NCBI GenBank assembly: GCA_024509875.1
Contig: JAMPIV010012231.1
Location: 1 to 64,000 of the forward strand
Length of the DNA: 64,000 nt
Source: Oreohelix idahoensis
Lineage: Eukaryota > Mollusca > Gastropoda > Stylommatophora > Oreohelicidae
Reading direction: 5' to 3'
Made by a program: the position numbers and the translations under genes. Positions 47,043 to 58,225 of the stretch are shown here, piece after piece (positions within the stretch are counted from its first letter, which is position 1; each line of letters begins with the position of its first letter). The notes beneath the pieces were generated by a model that saw only the letters and a list, made by a program, of their open reading frames with translations, was not told the DNA's origin and searched no databases.

Positions 47043-48311
47043 TTCGTTGTTATGTAGTATAGTTTACTTGTGTATGTATAAAGATAGAGGAATATTTGGG
47101 ACTATCAAGTCTAACACCATGATGTAGAATGTTTTATCTGTGAATGAAAGAAGATATACAAACAGTTACTTAGAATTCTTTGGCAGCCGTCGTGTGCACA
47201 GGATTGTCTACCAAAGAACACTAATGGAACAGTCCTTATCTCACACACAATTAAAAAAAAAAAAATTCATATTATAAATACAAGATTAACAAGACTTGAA
47301 AGATAGAACAAAGTATGTAGAAGTAATCTATCTATAGATTTACATGTTTTCTGACGCTTATATACGTAGCTAAATATCATTATAAATGAATGAAAATGCA
47401 AAAACAGATGGTGCTTTACAAAGTTATTTTGTTACAACCTTATTTAAGATTTGTGAGTATCAGGAATGCATTTACAGTAATTTAAATGCTATAAAATCTG
47501 GTGACAATATGCTTGTTCTTGTAATGCCAAACTCACAAAACTGACTACCACACATTCTCAAGATATGAAACCAAAAAAAAAAAGTATGTGGAAATAATCT
47601 TTAGCTTCCCTTCGAGAAGTCTTTATAATTATAAACTCAAACGAATGGGCCGATTTTTAGATATTAAATTAATAAAAAGATTACTTATTTTATGAATTTC
47701 CTCAAATGATGACGCTGTTTTCAAAAGTCTGTAACTCCGTCAAAACTAATTTCAAACAAATAAAAATGCAATCAAAAATAGAGCAGAGAACAAAGTTATA
47801 GTACACTAAAGAATTTTAGCGCTGTGTTTATCCAGAACGAGTGTGTAATGATTTATCTTTTACTGGTTTTACACACACATCAGCTGATTTTCCCCGCCAA
47901 AAACTTAAATAGTCTTTTACGGTGTACACGAAAATTTTATACCCGGTGTCAGAATTCCGGTCACCGAAACTAAAAGAGCGCTCTGGTATAGGGCACAAAC
48001 AGCCGTGATGTATATGGTTAGACATACGTGCACCAATACTACACATCCTGTTTCCTTTTCTTCTCACATTTGTTTCTCGGGATTTATATATACCAAGCCC
48101 TTGTCACAAACACATAAATTCTATCACTTGGGTTTGTATGTGTACAAAAGTACTTGCGAGAACAGAAGAGTTTTGATTTGCCATGTAACCCCTTTTATCA
48201 TGTTTCCTTTGTGTAAAATGCTCATGATTTTAAATTGAAAACTTGTCAATGTAATTTCATTCTTACTTGTTGTAAAATGTACACTAATTTGTAAAATTGC
48301 AAAGAGATGAA
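47043..48311. other. AT-rich stretch without recognisable genes
   Basis: No domain, RNA gene or repeat family recognised. It may contain one end of the RAG1-like transposon, but I could not identify terminal inverted repeats. The last part could be the body of a retrocopied transcript (see the poly-A tract that follows). Confidence 0.4.
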
Positions 48312-48344
48312 AATAAAGTTCACCTAAAAAAAAAAAAAAAAAAA
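48312..48344 (+). other. Poly-A signal plus A19 tract: end of a retrocopied transcript
   Basis: AATAAA at 48312-48317 is followed 8 bases later by 19 A residues (48326-48344). A genomically encoded poly-A at this distance from a signal suggests a reverse-transcribed RNA 3' end. No parent gene is recognised upstream and no target duplication was found. Confidence 0.4.
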
Positions 48345-48385
48345 TTAACAATTCTCCCGATCTAAAGATCTTTTATTTTTGGACA

Positions 48386-48465
48386 TGCGCCCAAATATAA
48401 CCGACTAGGTTGAACGGGACGCACCTCGCCAAAACGAGGCAAAATTTTATATATAAAAAAAAAAA
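48386..48465 (+). repeat. 3' end of an earlier SINE copy
   Basis: It matches 48962-49031: ataaccgactaggttgaac, then cacctcgccaaaacgaggc (a CCTCG/CGAGG hairpin) and an A-rich tail. It is followed by ggctacaacagata, the same site used by the next copy. It is probably a 5'-truncated or older insertion. Confidence 0.6.
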
Positions 48466-48479
48466 GGCTACAACAGATA

Positions 48480-49031
48480 CAAATTTAAACTAACACACTA
48501 GCTCGGGCGTTGGCGTAGCTTGGAAGTCCTATTTAGGTGAGAGATTAACAACAGAAGTGATTGCGTCATTGATAGGCTGAACTGCCAATGGTAAACTTCC
48601 AGTGTTATGTCTTGCGGTTCGCACTAATGACCTGTCATCGAAGCATCATGTTTTGGTGATGCGGAGATGGCAGGGAGGATAGTGTGATTCGCTTGCATTG
48701 CTAGGCGCGGCTGTCGCACGGAAGGTCCAGGGTTTGAATCCTGTGTAAGCCACTCATGTCTGTTGTTTTTCTGTTGTCTACTGTTCTACTTCTTTATTTC
48801 CTGCAAGTGCCTGATAACATACCTTTATGTTTGTCTCATATTAGTCCTTTTTAGGGCTTTATGCTAGCAGATAGATAATGTTGGTCCTTTTTCAGGACTT
48901 AGTATCTATCAATGCTGATCGGGTTAGCAGTCAAAAGAGTTGACTTTTTTTTGGATGGTAAATGCGCTCTGATATAACCATATAGGTTGAAAGAAACGCG
49001 CCTCGCCAGAAGAAGGCAAAAAAAAAAAAAA
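48480..49031 (+). mobile_element. tRNA-related SINE with hairpins (element F)
   Basis: It is flanked by ggctacaacagata (48466-48479) and ggttacaacagata (49032-49045), a 14-bp duplication with one change. The 3' end is an A run. A B-box-like ggtttgaatcc lies at 48731-48741, in a tRNA-like setting (cgcggctgtcgcacgg before, gtgtaagcc after). Hairpins H5 and H6 lie at 48843 and 48883, then atataacc and ggttgaa. The A box is not clear. Long for a SINE at 552 bp; it may be a composite. Confidence 0.55.
48843..48899 (+). promoter_or_regulatory. Hairpins H5 and H6 in SINE element F
   Basis: AGTCCT-TTTT-AGGGCT (48843-48858, one T-G pair) and GGTCCT-TTTTC-AGGACT (48883-48899, one G-T pair). They form the same pair of hairpins, with the same downstream ataacc and ggttgaa motifs, as 17099-17215 in LINE-A. 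Confidence 0.6.
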
Positions 49032-49042
49032 GGTTACAACAG

Positions 49043-49316
49043 ATAGAGAGCAAAGAGAGTGACAGCACAAGAGAGAGCAAAGAGAGTGACAGCACAAGAG
49101 AGAGCAAAGAAAATGTACAAATTGACAGCATAGATAGAGAGCAAAGAGAGTGTACAAAGTGACAGCACACAGAGAGAGAGATAAAGCAAAGAGACTGTAC
49201 AGAGTGACAGCACAGAGAGAGAGAGAGAGCAAAGACAGTGTACAGAGAGCAAAGACAGTGTACAGAATGACAGCACAGACAGTGACAGAGAGAAAGAGAG
49301 AGCAAACAGAGATCAA
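49043..49316. repeat. Imperfect GA-rich tandem repeat
   Basis: Units of 27-36 bp of the form gagagcaaagagagtgacag repeat with variable GA runs and inserted gtgtacag. ORFs on the minus strand here (Leu/Ser/Cys-rich) are products of the repeat. Confidence 0.85.
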
Positions 49317-49669
49317 GTAGACAGAGAAATAAAACAGATACCAGTAGCGAGAAAGAGAAGAAAGATTAAATAAAACATTTTACTCACACATATTTTAAAT
49401 ACATTCTTTCTCTAGCGGATAACAGACTTCATAGACTCTGGTGCTTTGATTGGTTCACATTCTAAATCTCTGGTTCCTGGTGCCGATTGCCCTGAGTCTG
49501 CCACATTCATAAACCAGGTCAGACTGCTTGCTTAATGCCAGAAACATGATATTAACTATGATTAATAATTCAATGTCGAATTTTTTATTTAGAATATAAA
49601 TCCACACCAGCTGCCTGCTTATATAAAGTTCATTGTTTAAAACAATTTTTGTCTATTTCACTGCTTATA
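49317..49669. other. No gene seen
   Basis: AT-rich DNA. A segment near 49620-49675 (cttatataaagttcattgtttaaaac and variants) is partly repeated near 50040-50095. Confidence 0.4.
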
Positions 49670-49945
49670 TAGGCAACAGGTGGGTCTGAACATCAGTCTA
49701 AAGAAGACAGAAGTCATGACACTCAATATGGGCAATCCTGAGCCCATAAAAATAAGGAACTAGAAGGTAGAACAGACAAACACATTTACATACCTAGGAT
49801 GCGTAGTAACACCAGATGGCGGAACAAGCAAAGACATCAACAACAGAATGAATAAAGCGAGAACAGCCTTTGCTAGTCTAAACACAATCTGGAAGTCCTC
49901 TTGGTACAGCACACATACCAAATTAAGATTATATGAGAGCTGTGT
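49670..49945 (+). pseudogene. LINE-C family fragment, reverse transcriptase C-terminal part
   Basis: It is closely similar to 50520-50800: ggtgggtctgaacatcagtc, gaagacagaagtcatgacac and aataaagcgagaacagcctt. It covers the segment after the YADD box. Several stops; both ends truncated. Confidence 0.75.
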
Positions 49946-50335
49946 ATTTTCTGGAATAGAAAACAATATACATGTATGTCCTAATTATAACCCATAAGAG
50001 GTTGAATGAGTTTTATTTCTCATCATCAAATTTTAAAAAAATGTTGTTTAAAACGTTTTTGTTTATCTTACTGTTTATATAAAGTCCATTAATGTTAGGA
50101 TGACCATACCTTCTTTCACAAAAAGAGGACATTTTCTGTCTTTTTGGCATAAAAAAGATGATAATACAAGACACACAAAAAGAAGACATTAATTACAATC
50201 TATTAATGCAAGATTGTAATGACTAGAGTTAGTTCTAGTTTTATAAAGGTTAGAAGAAAAAAAATGAAATAAATGTTCTTTCAAAATGTATGTTTTAAAG
50301 TCATTTTAACATTCAAAATTAACTTTCCACATATT
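49946..50335. other. No gene seen
   Basis: AT-rich spacer before the D1 insertion. No repeat family recognised except the short duplication near 50040. Confidence 0.4.
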
Positions 50336-50356
50336 AATCAGTGTTGATGGGACCCA

Positions 50357-51264
50357 GTCATAGATTGGGTGATGCGCCAGACAACAGAGGGCAGTCCAAG
50401 AGGAATAAGATGGACTACATTTTCTACATTGGAAGATCTGGAATATGCAGATGACATTGCACTACTAGCACATTCACATCAACACATCCAGGAAAAAACG
50501 GATAGACTTAATAAGTTTAGCCAGCAGGTGGGCTTGAACATCAATTTAAAGAAGTCAGAGGTCATGACGCTCAATGTGAGCAACCCTGAGCCCCATATCA
50601 GTAAGGAATCAGCAACTGGTACAGACAGACACCTTCACATACCTAGGATGCATAGTAACACCAGACGGCGGAGCAGGCAAAGACATCAACATCAGAATGA
50701 ATAAGGCAAGAACAGCCTTTTTTAGCCTAAACAACATCTGGAAGTCCTCTCAATACAGCACAAGCACAAAATTAAGATTATATCAGAGCTGTGTGCTTCT
50801 CTATGGTGCGGAATGCTGGAGAGTTACAGAGAAGGAAATGTCGAAATTGTCCTCTTTTCACACAACATGCCTAAGAAAAATTCACCGAATCTTTTGGCCG
50901 AATACCATCACCAACCAAGATCTGCTTACTCGTAGCAAGCAAAAGGACATGCACACCATCATTGCTGGCAGACGCTGGAGCTGGGTTGGCCATGTCCTCA
51001 GAAGAGACCCCGATGCCATCACAAGAACAGCTATGCTTTGGACCCCTGAAGGAAAACGAAAGAGAGGCTGACCAAAAACAACCTGGCGGAGGACTGTGGA
51101 GGCTGAGATGCAAAGAATGAACCAGAGTTGGGGCACTGTACGAAGGATGGCCGCCGACCGAGCAAAGTGGAATCAATTTGTTGTTGCCCTACAAGACGCC
51201 ACTAGGCGTGATGGCCACTGACTGCTTTGACGGTCGGCGGTTAAGGATCAAAGAAGAAGAAGAA
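50357..51264 (+). mobile_element. LINE-C, 5'-truncated RTE-like element
   Basis: It is flanked by the 11-bp duplication gatgggaccca (50346-50356 and 51265-51275) and ends in a (GAA)n-type tail. RT motifs: LEYADDIALLAHS with YADD near 50445, VGLNINLKKSEVMTL, then after a frameshift near 50690 MNKARTAFFSLN, LYGAECWRVTEKE, LRKIHRIFWPNTITN and WSWVGHVLRRDPDAI. An in-frame TGA follows RKRG near 51070. The motif order is that of the RT C-terminal half of RTE-type LINEs. Confidence 0.8.
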
Positions 51265-51539
51265 GATGGGACCCAAAGATGCAGCAATAGAGAATGCAGT
51301 CAGCGACCCATAGCTTGACTGCTTGCATCAGGGTCAGCGAACCAGAGCTGACCAAGACCCTACTCCACCTCCACGTGGTGGTCCTGGAAACAGGCTGCAT
51401 CACTGCAGTCTGGCTGAGAGAGTAGGGATCAAAGAGGGAAGGCAAACCCAGTCCCAAAAAATGCCGTGCTGAAGTCGGATGTGTCGGCCGAAAGGCGCAG
51501 ATATCGCAGCTCAGGTGTAAACAGACACAACGCAACCAA

Positions 51540-51555
51540 CGTCCTTTTCAGGACG
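51540..51555 (+). promoter_or_regulatory. Hairpin H7 near the 3' end of D1
   Basis: A perfect CGTCCT-TTTC-AGGACG stem-loop just before the (GAA)n tail. Same family as H1. Confidence 0.6.
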
Positions 51556-51624
51556 AACGAGGAAGAAGAAGAAGAATCAGTGTTGATAAAATTATGATTA
51601 TTAAATTGTATTTATTTATTGTTG

Positions 51625-52632
<1,008 letters not shown>

Positions 52633-52941
52633 TTGGGACCTAAGACACGTCAACAGTGAGGAATGCAGTTAGCGACCCATAGCTAGACTGCTTGCATCAG
52701 GGTCAGTGAACCAGAGCTGACAAAGACCCTACTCCACCTCCAAGTGGTGGTCCTGGAAACAGGCTGCATCACTGCAGTCTGGCTGAGTGAGTAGGGATCA
52801 AAGAGGGAAGGCTAACCCAGTACCAAAAATGCTGTGCTGAAGTTGGATGTATCAGCCAAAAGGCGCAAATATCGCAACTTCGCTGTAAACGGACACAATG
52901 CAACCAACGTCCTTTTCAGGACGAACGAAGAAGAAGAAGAA
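52633..52941 (+). mobile_element. Short retroposon D, copy 2 (309 bp)
   Basis: The 12-bp duplication caaatgcaacat is at 52621-52632 and 52942-52953. It starts ttgggacctaag and ends with hairpin H8 and a (GAA)n tail. Full-length similarity to D1 with the same 5' end suggests a defined short element rather than random 5' truncation. No clear RNA polymerase III boxes were seen, so it may be a LINE-derived short element. The shared (GAA)n tail suggests mobilisation by LINE-C-type RT. Confidence 0.75.
52908..52923 (+). promoter_or_regulatory. Hairpin H8 near the 3' end of D2
   Basis: A perfect CGTCCT-TTTC-AGGACG stem-loop, identical to H7. Confidence 0.6.
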
Positions 52942-52953
52942 CAAATGCAACAT

Positions 52954-53755
52954 CTTTATAAATTAAATATATTTTAAACTACCACATTTGCACATGTTGG
53001 CACTCTATGCAGGGCATCCATGAACAATTTGTGAAATCTTCAAATGGTTTCATTGATATATCTAAGTCTTCTAAACAACTGATGAAAACTTAATGAAACT
53101 TGTCAGACAGACTACCAAGTCTGTCTCTTCATTTTTCAACAAGCATATGCAGAATCCTCTAGACTCTAGGGTACAGACTCTTGACACAAGCAGTCCTTAA
53201 GAATGTCTATCACAGACTTAATACAGTTTTGCACATCAACTTGTTTCCCGAAATAGAGTAAAAATGAATGTGTTAACAAAAGTGTTCATTTGTGGACAAA
53301 CCAGAACCAGTTACCAGCCAAAATAGTATAAGATTGACCTAACGACCAAAAAAAAAGAAGTAAATAATATACTATCTGATGCTGATGTGCCCCATGTAAG
53401 CCCAGGTGTAGGCCCCATGTAGTTCTCTGAGATCTCTGAAGAGCAAAGAACATGACTGCTGTGCCCTCAGGCATGTTGTACACAGCAGCCAATATGATGT
53501 TATACATAGGGCAGGACATGTCAGACCAGAAAAACCACAGCAGCTAATATGATGTTATACGTAGGGCTGGACCATGTCCATGTCAGACCAGAGAAACCAC
53601 AGCTGCAAGACTTTGTGAATGCCTGGTGCAGGCTTGTTACAAGGTACCAGCCTCATTGGTGGCTCCATGCTCCATAAGGAGCACAAAGGAAAGTAATGAT
53701 GATGATGATGATACTGACTTCTAGTATTAACAACATTTGATCTTTGTTCCTGCAG
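52954..53755. other. Probable amine oxidase intron
   Basis: No gene seen before the exon at 53756. A roughly 63-bp unit (aatatgatgttatac, agaccagaaaaaccacagc) is repeated imperfectly twice at 53482-53607. A stretch ending in (ATG)n at 53696-53712 resembles an RTE or SINE tail. Confidence 0.4.
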
Positions 53756-54002
53756 ACATTCTCAGGACAAGTTGTAGCCGAGCCTGTTGAACTGGTGAGG
53801 TCATTCTGCCTGTTTGAGAACAACAACGGGTACCCTTTAAGACGTCATTTGTCATACTCCCAGTCAGAGGGGGCTTTTTATGGAGGAATGATGGACACTG
53901 TCCTCACTCTTCGGAGCATAGTTACTGTCGTCAACTACGACTACGTATTTGACTTTATGTTTCATCAAAATGGTGCCTTGGAAACACGAGTTATGAGCAC
54001 AG
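53756..54002 (+). CDS. Copper amine oxidase, exon with the TPQ tyrosine
   Basis: The acceptor is ttcctgcag before 53756; the donor is acag|gtaagt after 54002; the reading frame is open throughout. FCLFENNNGYPLRRHLS and GGMMDTVLTLRSIVTVVNYDY match the catalytic domain of animal AOC-type amine oxidases, which oxidise primary amines to aldehydes with release of ammonia and H2O2. In VVNYDY the first Tyr (53936-53938) is the one converted to topaquinone. Earlier exons (N-terminal domains and the catalytic Asp) are not recognised in the window. The exon end is duplicated downstream (54019-54074). Confidence 0.85.
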
Positions 54003-54018
54003 GTAAGTCTCATGACAT

Positions 54019-54074
54019 CTTTGACATTATGTTTCATCAAAATGATGCCTTGGAAACACAAGGTATGAGCACAG
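54019..54074 (+). other. Duplicated exon end with a second 5' splice site
   Basis: Bases 53947-54002 of the exon recur here (tttgacattatgtttcatca, then gccttggaaacacaaggtat) and end in acag|gtgagt. Using this second donor would add 72 bases (24 codons) without a stop or frame change, repeating the segment after the topaquinone site. Which donor is used cannot be told from sequence. Confidence 0.7.
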
Positions 54075-54410
54075 GTGAGTCATGTGACCAAAAAATTGCA
54101 AAATTTGTTTGAGACAAAGATATCACATATGACACACATTGAGAAAGTCATGTATAAATATCATCACAAAGCAGCCTTTGTTCTATAACAGGGGTTATCA
54201 ATATTTTTCAGGCCCCATATGTTTTAGTAAACATAACCACAGAATTCATATGCTCTTGCAGCAGTTGTTTCTGCAACGATTTATTTTACATGATGAGTTT
54301 GATGCACAACCTCAAATTAGTCGCCTTCTGCGAGATAACTGAGGAAGCAGTAGTTTAGACTATCTTTGTCTCATAAAAGTCCCCAATGAAATACATGCAG
54401 CAACACCCAT

Positions 54411-55509
54411 AATAGTCTTTGAAATTAATGTCGCAGGGCTCTCATTATAATAATAATAATAGCCCCTTCAGTCATAGCTGACTATGGAAATGCGCCCCTG
54501 AAGTGACAGCCCTCAGCTATTTATTTTCCTGGTGTTTCTTTCAACGTTTTCTCCTCTCTTCTGATTGCTGTGAGAGCTTCTTTTCATTCAATCTGAGGTG
54601 GCGCCATAGATAGCATTGCCACTTGGTGTGGTCGGCACCATCATCCTCCAATGTTGCTGGATTTATGTCCAGTACCCTCATGTCTCTATTTCACACATCT
54701 TTGAATCTCAGCTGCAGTCACCCAACTATTCTTTTGCCACATTATAGCCTGTGAAATTGATATCTCAGAGATCTCATTACAGCCTGTGAAATTAATATCT
54801 CAGAGATCTCATTATAGCCTGTGAAATTAATGTCTCAGAGATCTCATTATAGTCTGTGAAATTAATATTTCAGAGATCTCATTATAGCCTGTGAAATTAA
54901 TATCTCAGAAATCTCATTATAGTCTGTGCAATTAATGTCTCAGAGATCTCATTATAGTCTGTGAAATTAATTTTTCAGAGATCTCATTATAGCCTGTGAA
55001 ATTAATATCTCAGAAATCTCATTATAGTCTGTGAAATTAATATCGCAGAGATATTATAGCCTGTGAAATTAATGTCTCAAAGCTCTAATTACAGCCTGTG
55101 AAACTAATGTCTCAAAGTTCTAATTACAGCCTGGAAGTTAATGTCTCTAATTACAGCCTGTGAAGTTAATGTCTCAAAGCTCTAATTACAGCCTGTGAAA
55201 TTAATGTCTCAAAGCTCTAATTACCGCCTGTGAAATTAATATCTCAAATTACAGCCTGTGAAATTAATGTCTCAAAGCTCTAATTACAGCCTATTAATGT
55301 CTCAAAGCTCTAATTACAGCCTGTGAAATTAATGTCTCAAAGCTCTAATTACAGCCTGTGAAATTAATATCTCAAAGCTCTGATTACAGCCTGTGAAATT
55401 AATGTCTCAGAGATCTCATTCTAGCCAGTGAAATTAATGTCTCAAAGCTCTAATTACAGTCTGTGAAATTAATTTCTCAAAGCTCTAATAACAGCCTGTG
55501 AAGTTAATG
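54411..55509. repeat. 35-bp minisatellite in an amine oxidase intron, part 1
   Basis: The unit resembles agcctgtgaaattaatgtct followed by cagagatctcattat or caaagctctaattac. Many units have small deletions. It is interrupted at 54450-54739 by a LINE-E fragment and ends at the hAT insertion. The two halves of the array favour different variants (cagagatctcatta early, caaagctctaatta later). Confidence 0.9.
54450..54739 (-). mobile_element. LINE-E 3' end fragment
   Basis: The minus strand matches the 3' end of LINE-E at 56021-57027 (ctgaaggggctattattatt tail; gaggtggcgcca region). It is flanked by cattata (54443-54449 and 54740-54746). It inserted into the minisatellite and is 5'-truncated. Confidence 0.75.
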
Positions 55510-55719
55510 TAGGGTTCCCATAATGTTTTGTTTAAAAACTGGGACATTTCCAAATTTTTACCTAAAAAACCCGGGACATTTTGTAAAAAAACGGGACATG
55601 TTAAAAATTAAGGTAAAGCACAAATAAATCTATTATATATTATATGTTGCACTTAAAATAAGATACTGGTATAAAAATATACACATTAACTAACACAACT
55701 TCCACTTTAAAAAAGAATT

Positions 55720-58071
55720 CTAAATTACAATCATAATTAGAAAAATCGCACCTTTAAAAAATACACAATAGTCAAGTTTATATTTCAGATTCATCAGAAT
55801 ATTTATCAGATTTATGGGCCTGTTCAAGAAGTTTTTTTTTTCTTCTGATATTTTCACATAGAATTCAGCACAAGAGAAATCCTTAAAATGGGTCTTTATA
55901 ATGGTTAAAGCTTTCACTGTCTCAATTTTAAGTCTGTTTTTTTCGTCTGTCCAAAACGCATTTATTAATGAAAAAAACATGTTCAACAGCTGCATTGGAT
56001 CCTGGCAGTGCCAAACAAAATAATAATAATAATAGCCCCTTCAGTCATAACTGATTATGGGAATGCGCCCCTGAGGTGACAGCCCTCAGCTGCTTATTTT
56101 CCTGGCTTATTTCGACGTTTTCTCCTCACCTCTGCTTCTTGTGTGAGCCTCTCTTCGCCCAATCTGAGGTGGCGCCGTAAATAGCATAGCCACTTAGTGC
56201 GATCGGCAGCTTTATCCTCCCATGTTGCTGGATAAATGTCCAGTGCCCTCATATCTCTCTTGCACACATCTTTGAACCTCAGCTGTGGTCGCCCAACTGT
56301 TCTCTTGCCCTCTGCTAATTGTCCGTAGAAGATATCTTTTGGGATGCGACCATCATCCATGCGGCGAACATGGCCAAGCCAGCGAAGTCTGCGCTGTCTA
56401 AGAAGCGTATACATACTTTGAAGGCCAGTACGTGACAACACCTCGACATTTGTCACTTTATCTTTCCACGAGATGCCGAGGATGCGGCGTAGACACCGCA
56501 AATGGAAGATATTGAGCCTTCTTTCTTGCTTAGCATAGGTCGTCCAGGTCTCGCTGCCATATAGGAGTGTGCTGGTGACGCAGGCATTATATACCGCAGC
56601 TTTGGTCTTCATTGTGAGTTTAGAGTTTCCCCAAACACGCGATGTGAGGCGGGCAAAGGTAGCTGCAGCTTTGCCAATGCGGCTGTCAATTTCTGTATCC
56701 AGTGAGAGTTTGTCATTGATGGTAGACCCTAGGTATGTGAAGTGGTGCACCACTGCCAATTCATTGTTATTGATAGTGATAGCTGGTGCAGCACCCACAT
56801 CCTGACTCAGCACATTCGTTTTCTTTAGACTTATTGTGAGGCCAAAGTCCTTGCATGCTTTAGTGAAGCGATTCATCGAGCTCTGAAGCTCCTGTTGGCT
56901 TTGAGTGACGACTGCAGCATCATCAGCGAACAACAAGTCTCTTATAGTGACCCTTCTGATTTTTGTTTTTGCCTTCAGCCTTGAAAGATTAAACAGACGG
57001 CCATCTGACCTAGTGTGAAGGCATATTCCAAACAAAAACTAACTAGGCATTTCAGGTTCTCAGCATTTATATCCTGCTTTGTAAAATGAGCGAACATCTC
57101 ACACCATTTTTCACTGACACTTTGATCCTTCAATTCACTCCACACATCAAATTTGCTTTCACAATATTTTTTCACACATGCAAACTCATCAAATAAGTCC
57201 TCTTCATTCACAGTAAAATTTGGTGACACTGTCTTCATGAATATGTAGCTTTCTTGGATGTTCTTCCAAGTCACAGACTCCTTTCCCTTCAAAATGATCC
57301 AATCCATAGACTAAAGAGGCGTAAGAAATGGTGTACACCACTCCTGCATAGCTTTGAAACTTTTCAACTGTTATGTGTCCTTCTTTTCTAATTCTTGCAA
57401 CTGATTTCTCACAGTAGTGGTAAGAAACTTTTCTGCCTTCCTGTAGTTTAATTTTTCCACCAGTTTGTTTACTTCATCCTTCACTTCAATTACTGTTGTC
57501 TCTTGCTTTTCAACACATTTGATGGTATCAGAAAAGGTTTTTAATTGGCTGGCAATGAAATGCAGGAGTGTAATTGAAAGTGGATTTTCAAAGAAATTTT
57601 TGAGACTGGTAAGACATTTGAGAATGGAAAGGAAATATGACTTCAATGCAGGGAAAATGTCAATAACTCTCTGGACTGCAGGCAAGAGAGAGAGAGCCAT
57701 CTTGTCTTGCTGTTACCCAAAACAGTTTTATATTCTATATTGGTGAATTCGCAAAATGATTCGAGTTCCTCAACTCGTACACAATAAATGTGGAAATGCT
57801 GGTAAATCTTGTTAATTATTAACTGAAGATCAATAAGTAAGCAATCCACAGCAGTCTGCACAGCATTATGTATCACATGTGCAGGACAACCAATACTAAT
57901 TAAATTGTTCACAGTGTTTTCTTGCATTTTGAAGTACAGATTATTCTGTCCCTTTCTCTTCTTTCCACCAAAGTTTGTATTTGTATTATCTGCTGATATA
58001 GCAATAACCTTTTTAAGGAGATCTGACTTCTGTAACACTTCCACTGTAACCGGAAATTGATAAAGTAACAC
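55720..58071 (-). pseudogene. hAT transposase, broken
   Basis: Segments on the minus strand: 58071-57643 (ISADNTNTNFGG, CPAHVIHNAVQTA, NSKTRWLSLSCLQS), 57700-57371 (FPALKSYFLSIL, VKDEVNKLVEKLNYRKAEK), 57307-57028, and after the LINE-E insertion 56010-55720 (MFFSLINAFWTDEKNRLKIE, then SCAEFYVKI). The last is the C-terminal dimerisation domain of hAT transposases; the first contains the RNase H-like core, with an Asp in SADNTNT and the CxxH site. Frameshifts near 57690 and 57330 and the insertion inactivate it. Confidence 0.8.
56021..57027 (-). mobile_element. LINE-E: RT C-terminal half, open frame, in the hAT
   Basis: The 10-bp duplication ccaaacaaaa is at 56011-56020 and 57028-57037. The tail on the minus strand is (ATT)n. 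About 310 residues are open down to 56094: RDLLFADDAAVVTQSQQEL (FADD box), FGLTISLKKTNVLSQ, FTYLGSTINDKL, LYGSETWTTYAKQERRL, LRRILGISWKDKVTN, RRLRWLGHVRRMDDGRIPK and GKRTVGRPQLRFKDVCKRD. It is 5'-truncated. The intact frame and TSD suggest a fairly recent insertion. Clade not settled; RTE-like motif order. Confidence 0.8.
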
Positions 58072-58225
58072 GACTAAAACACGGAATAAAATCCGTTACC
58101 CAAAGATTTTTTTTTTTCAGGAAGGACCCTTAAAAAGCGGGACATTTGGAATAAATTTGGGACACTGGGACATTTTATCAAAAAACGGGACTGTTCCGGG
58201 AAAAACGGGACGAATGGGAACCCTA

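Larger units (their letters stand above)
50349..51574 (+). mobile_element. Short retroposon D, copy 1, split by LINE-C
   Basis: The 13-bp duplication aatcagtgttgat is at 50336-50348 and 51575-51587. Its first bases gggaccca (50349-50356) are separated from the rest (51276-51574) by a LINE-C insertion. It ends with hairpin H7 and a (GAA)n tail. It aligns along its length with D2 at 52633-52941. Confidence 0.75.
55510..58225 (-). mobile_element. hAT DNA transposon, decayed
   Basis: It has a perfect 12-bp terminal inverted repeat TAGGGTTCCCAT (55510-55521) and ATGGGAACCCTA (58214-58225), with the 8-bp duplication agttaatg (55502-55509 and 58226-58233), the size typical of hAT. Near both ends the motif cgggacattt and variants (gggacatt, gggacactg) recurs, as in subterminal transposase-binding repeats. 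It sits in the 35-bp minisatellite and is itself interrupted by LINE-E. Confidence 0.9.

Noticed and set aside
48663..48760. A functional tRNA gene
   Set aside because: Only a B-box-like sequence is good; the acceptor stem does not pair and the A box is weak, so a SINE head is more likely.
48924..49316. Minus-strand Leu/Cys/Ser-rich ORFs resembling membrane proteins
   Set aside because: Products of the GA-rich tandem repeat.
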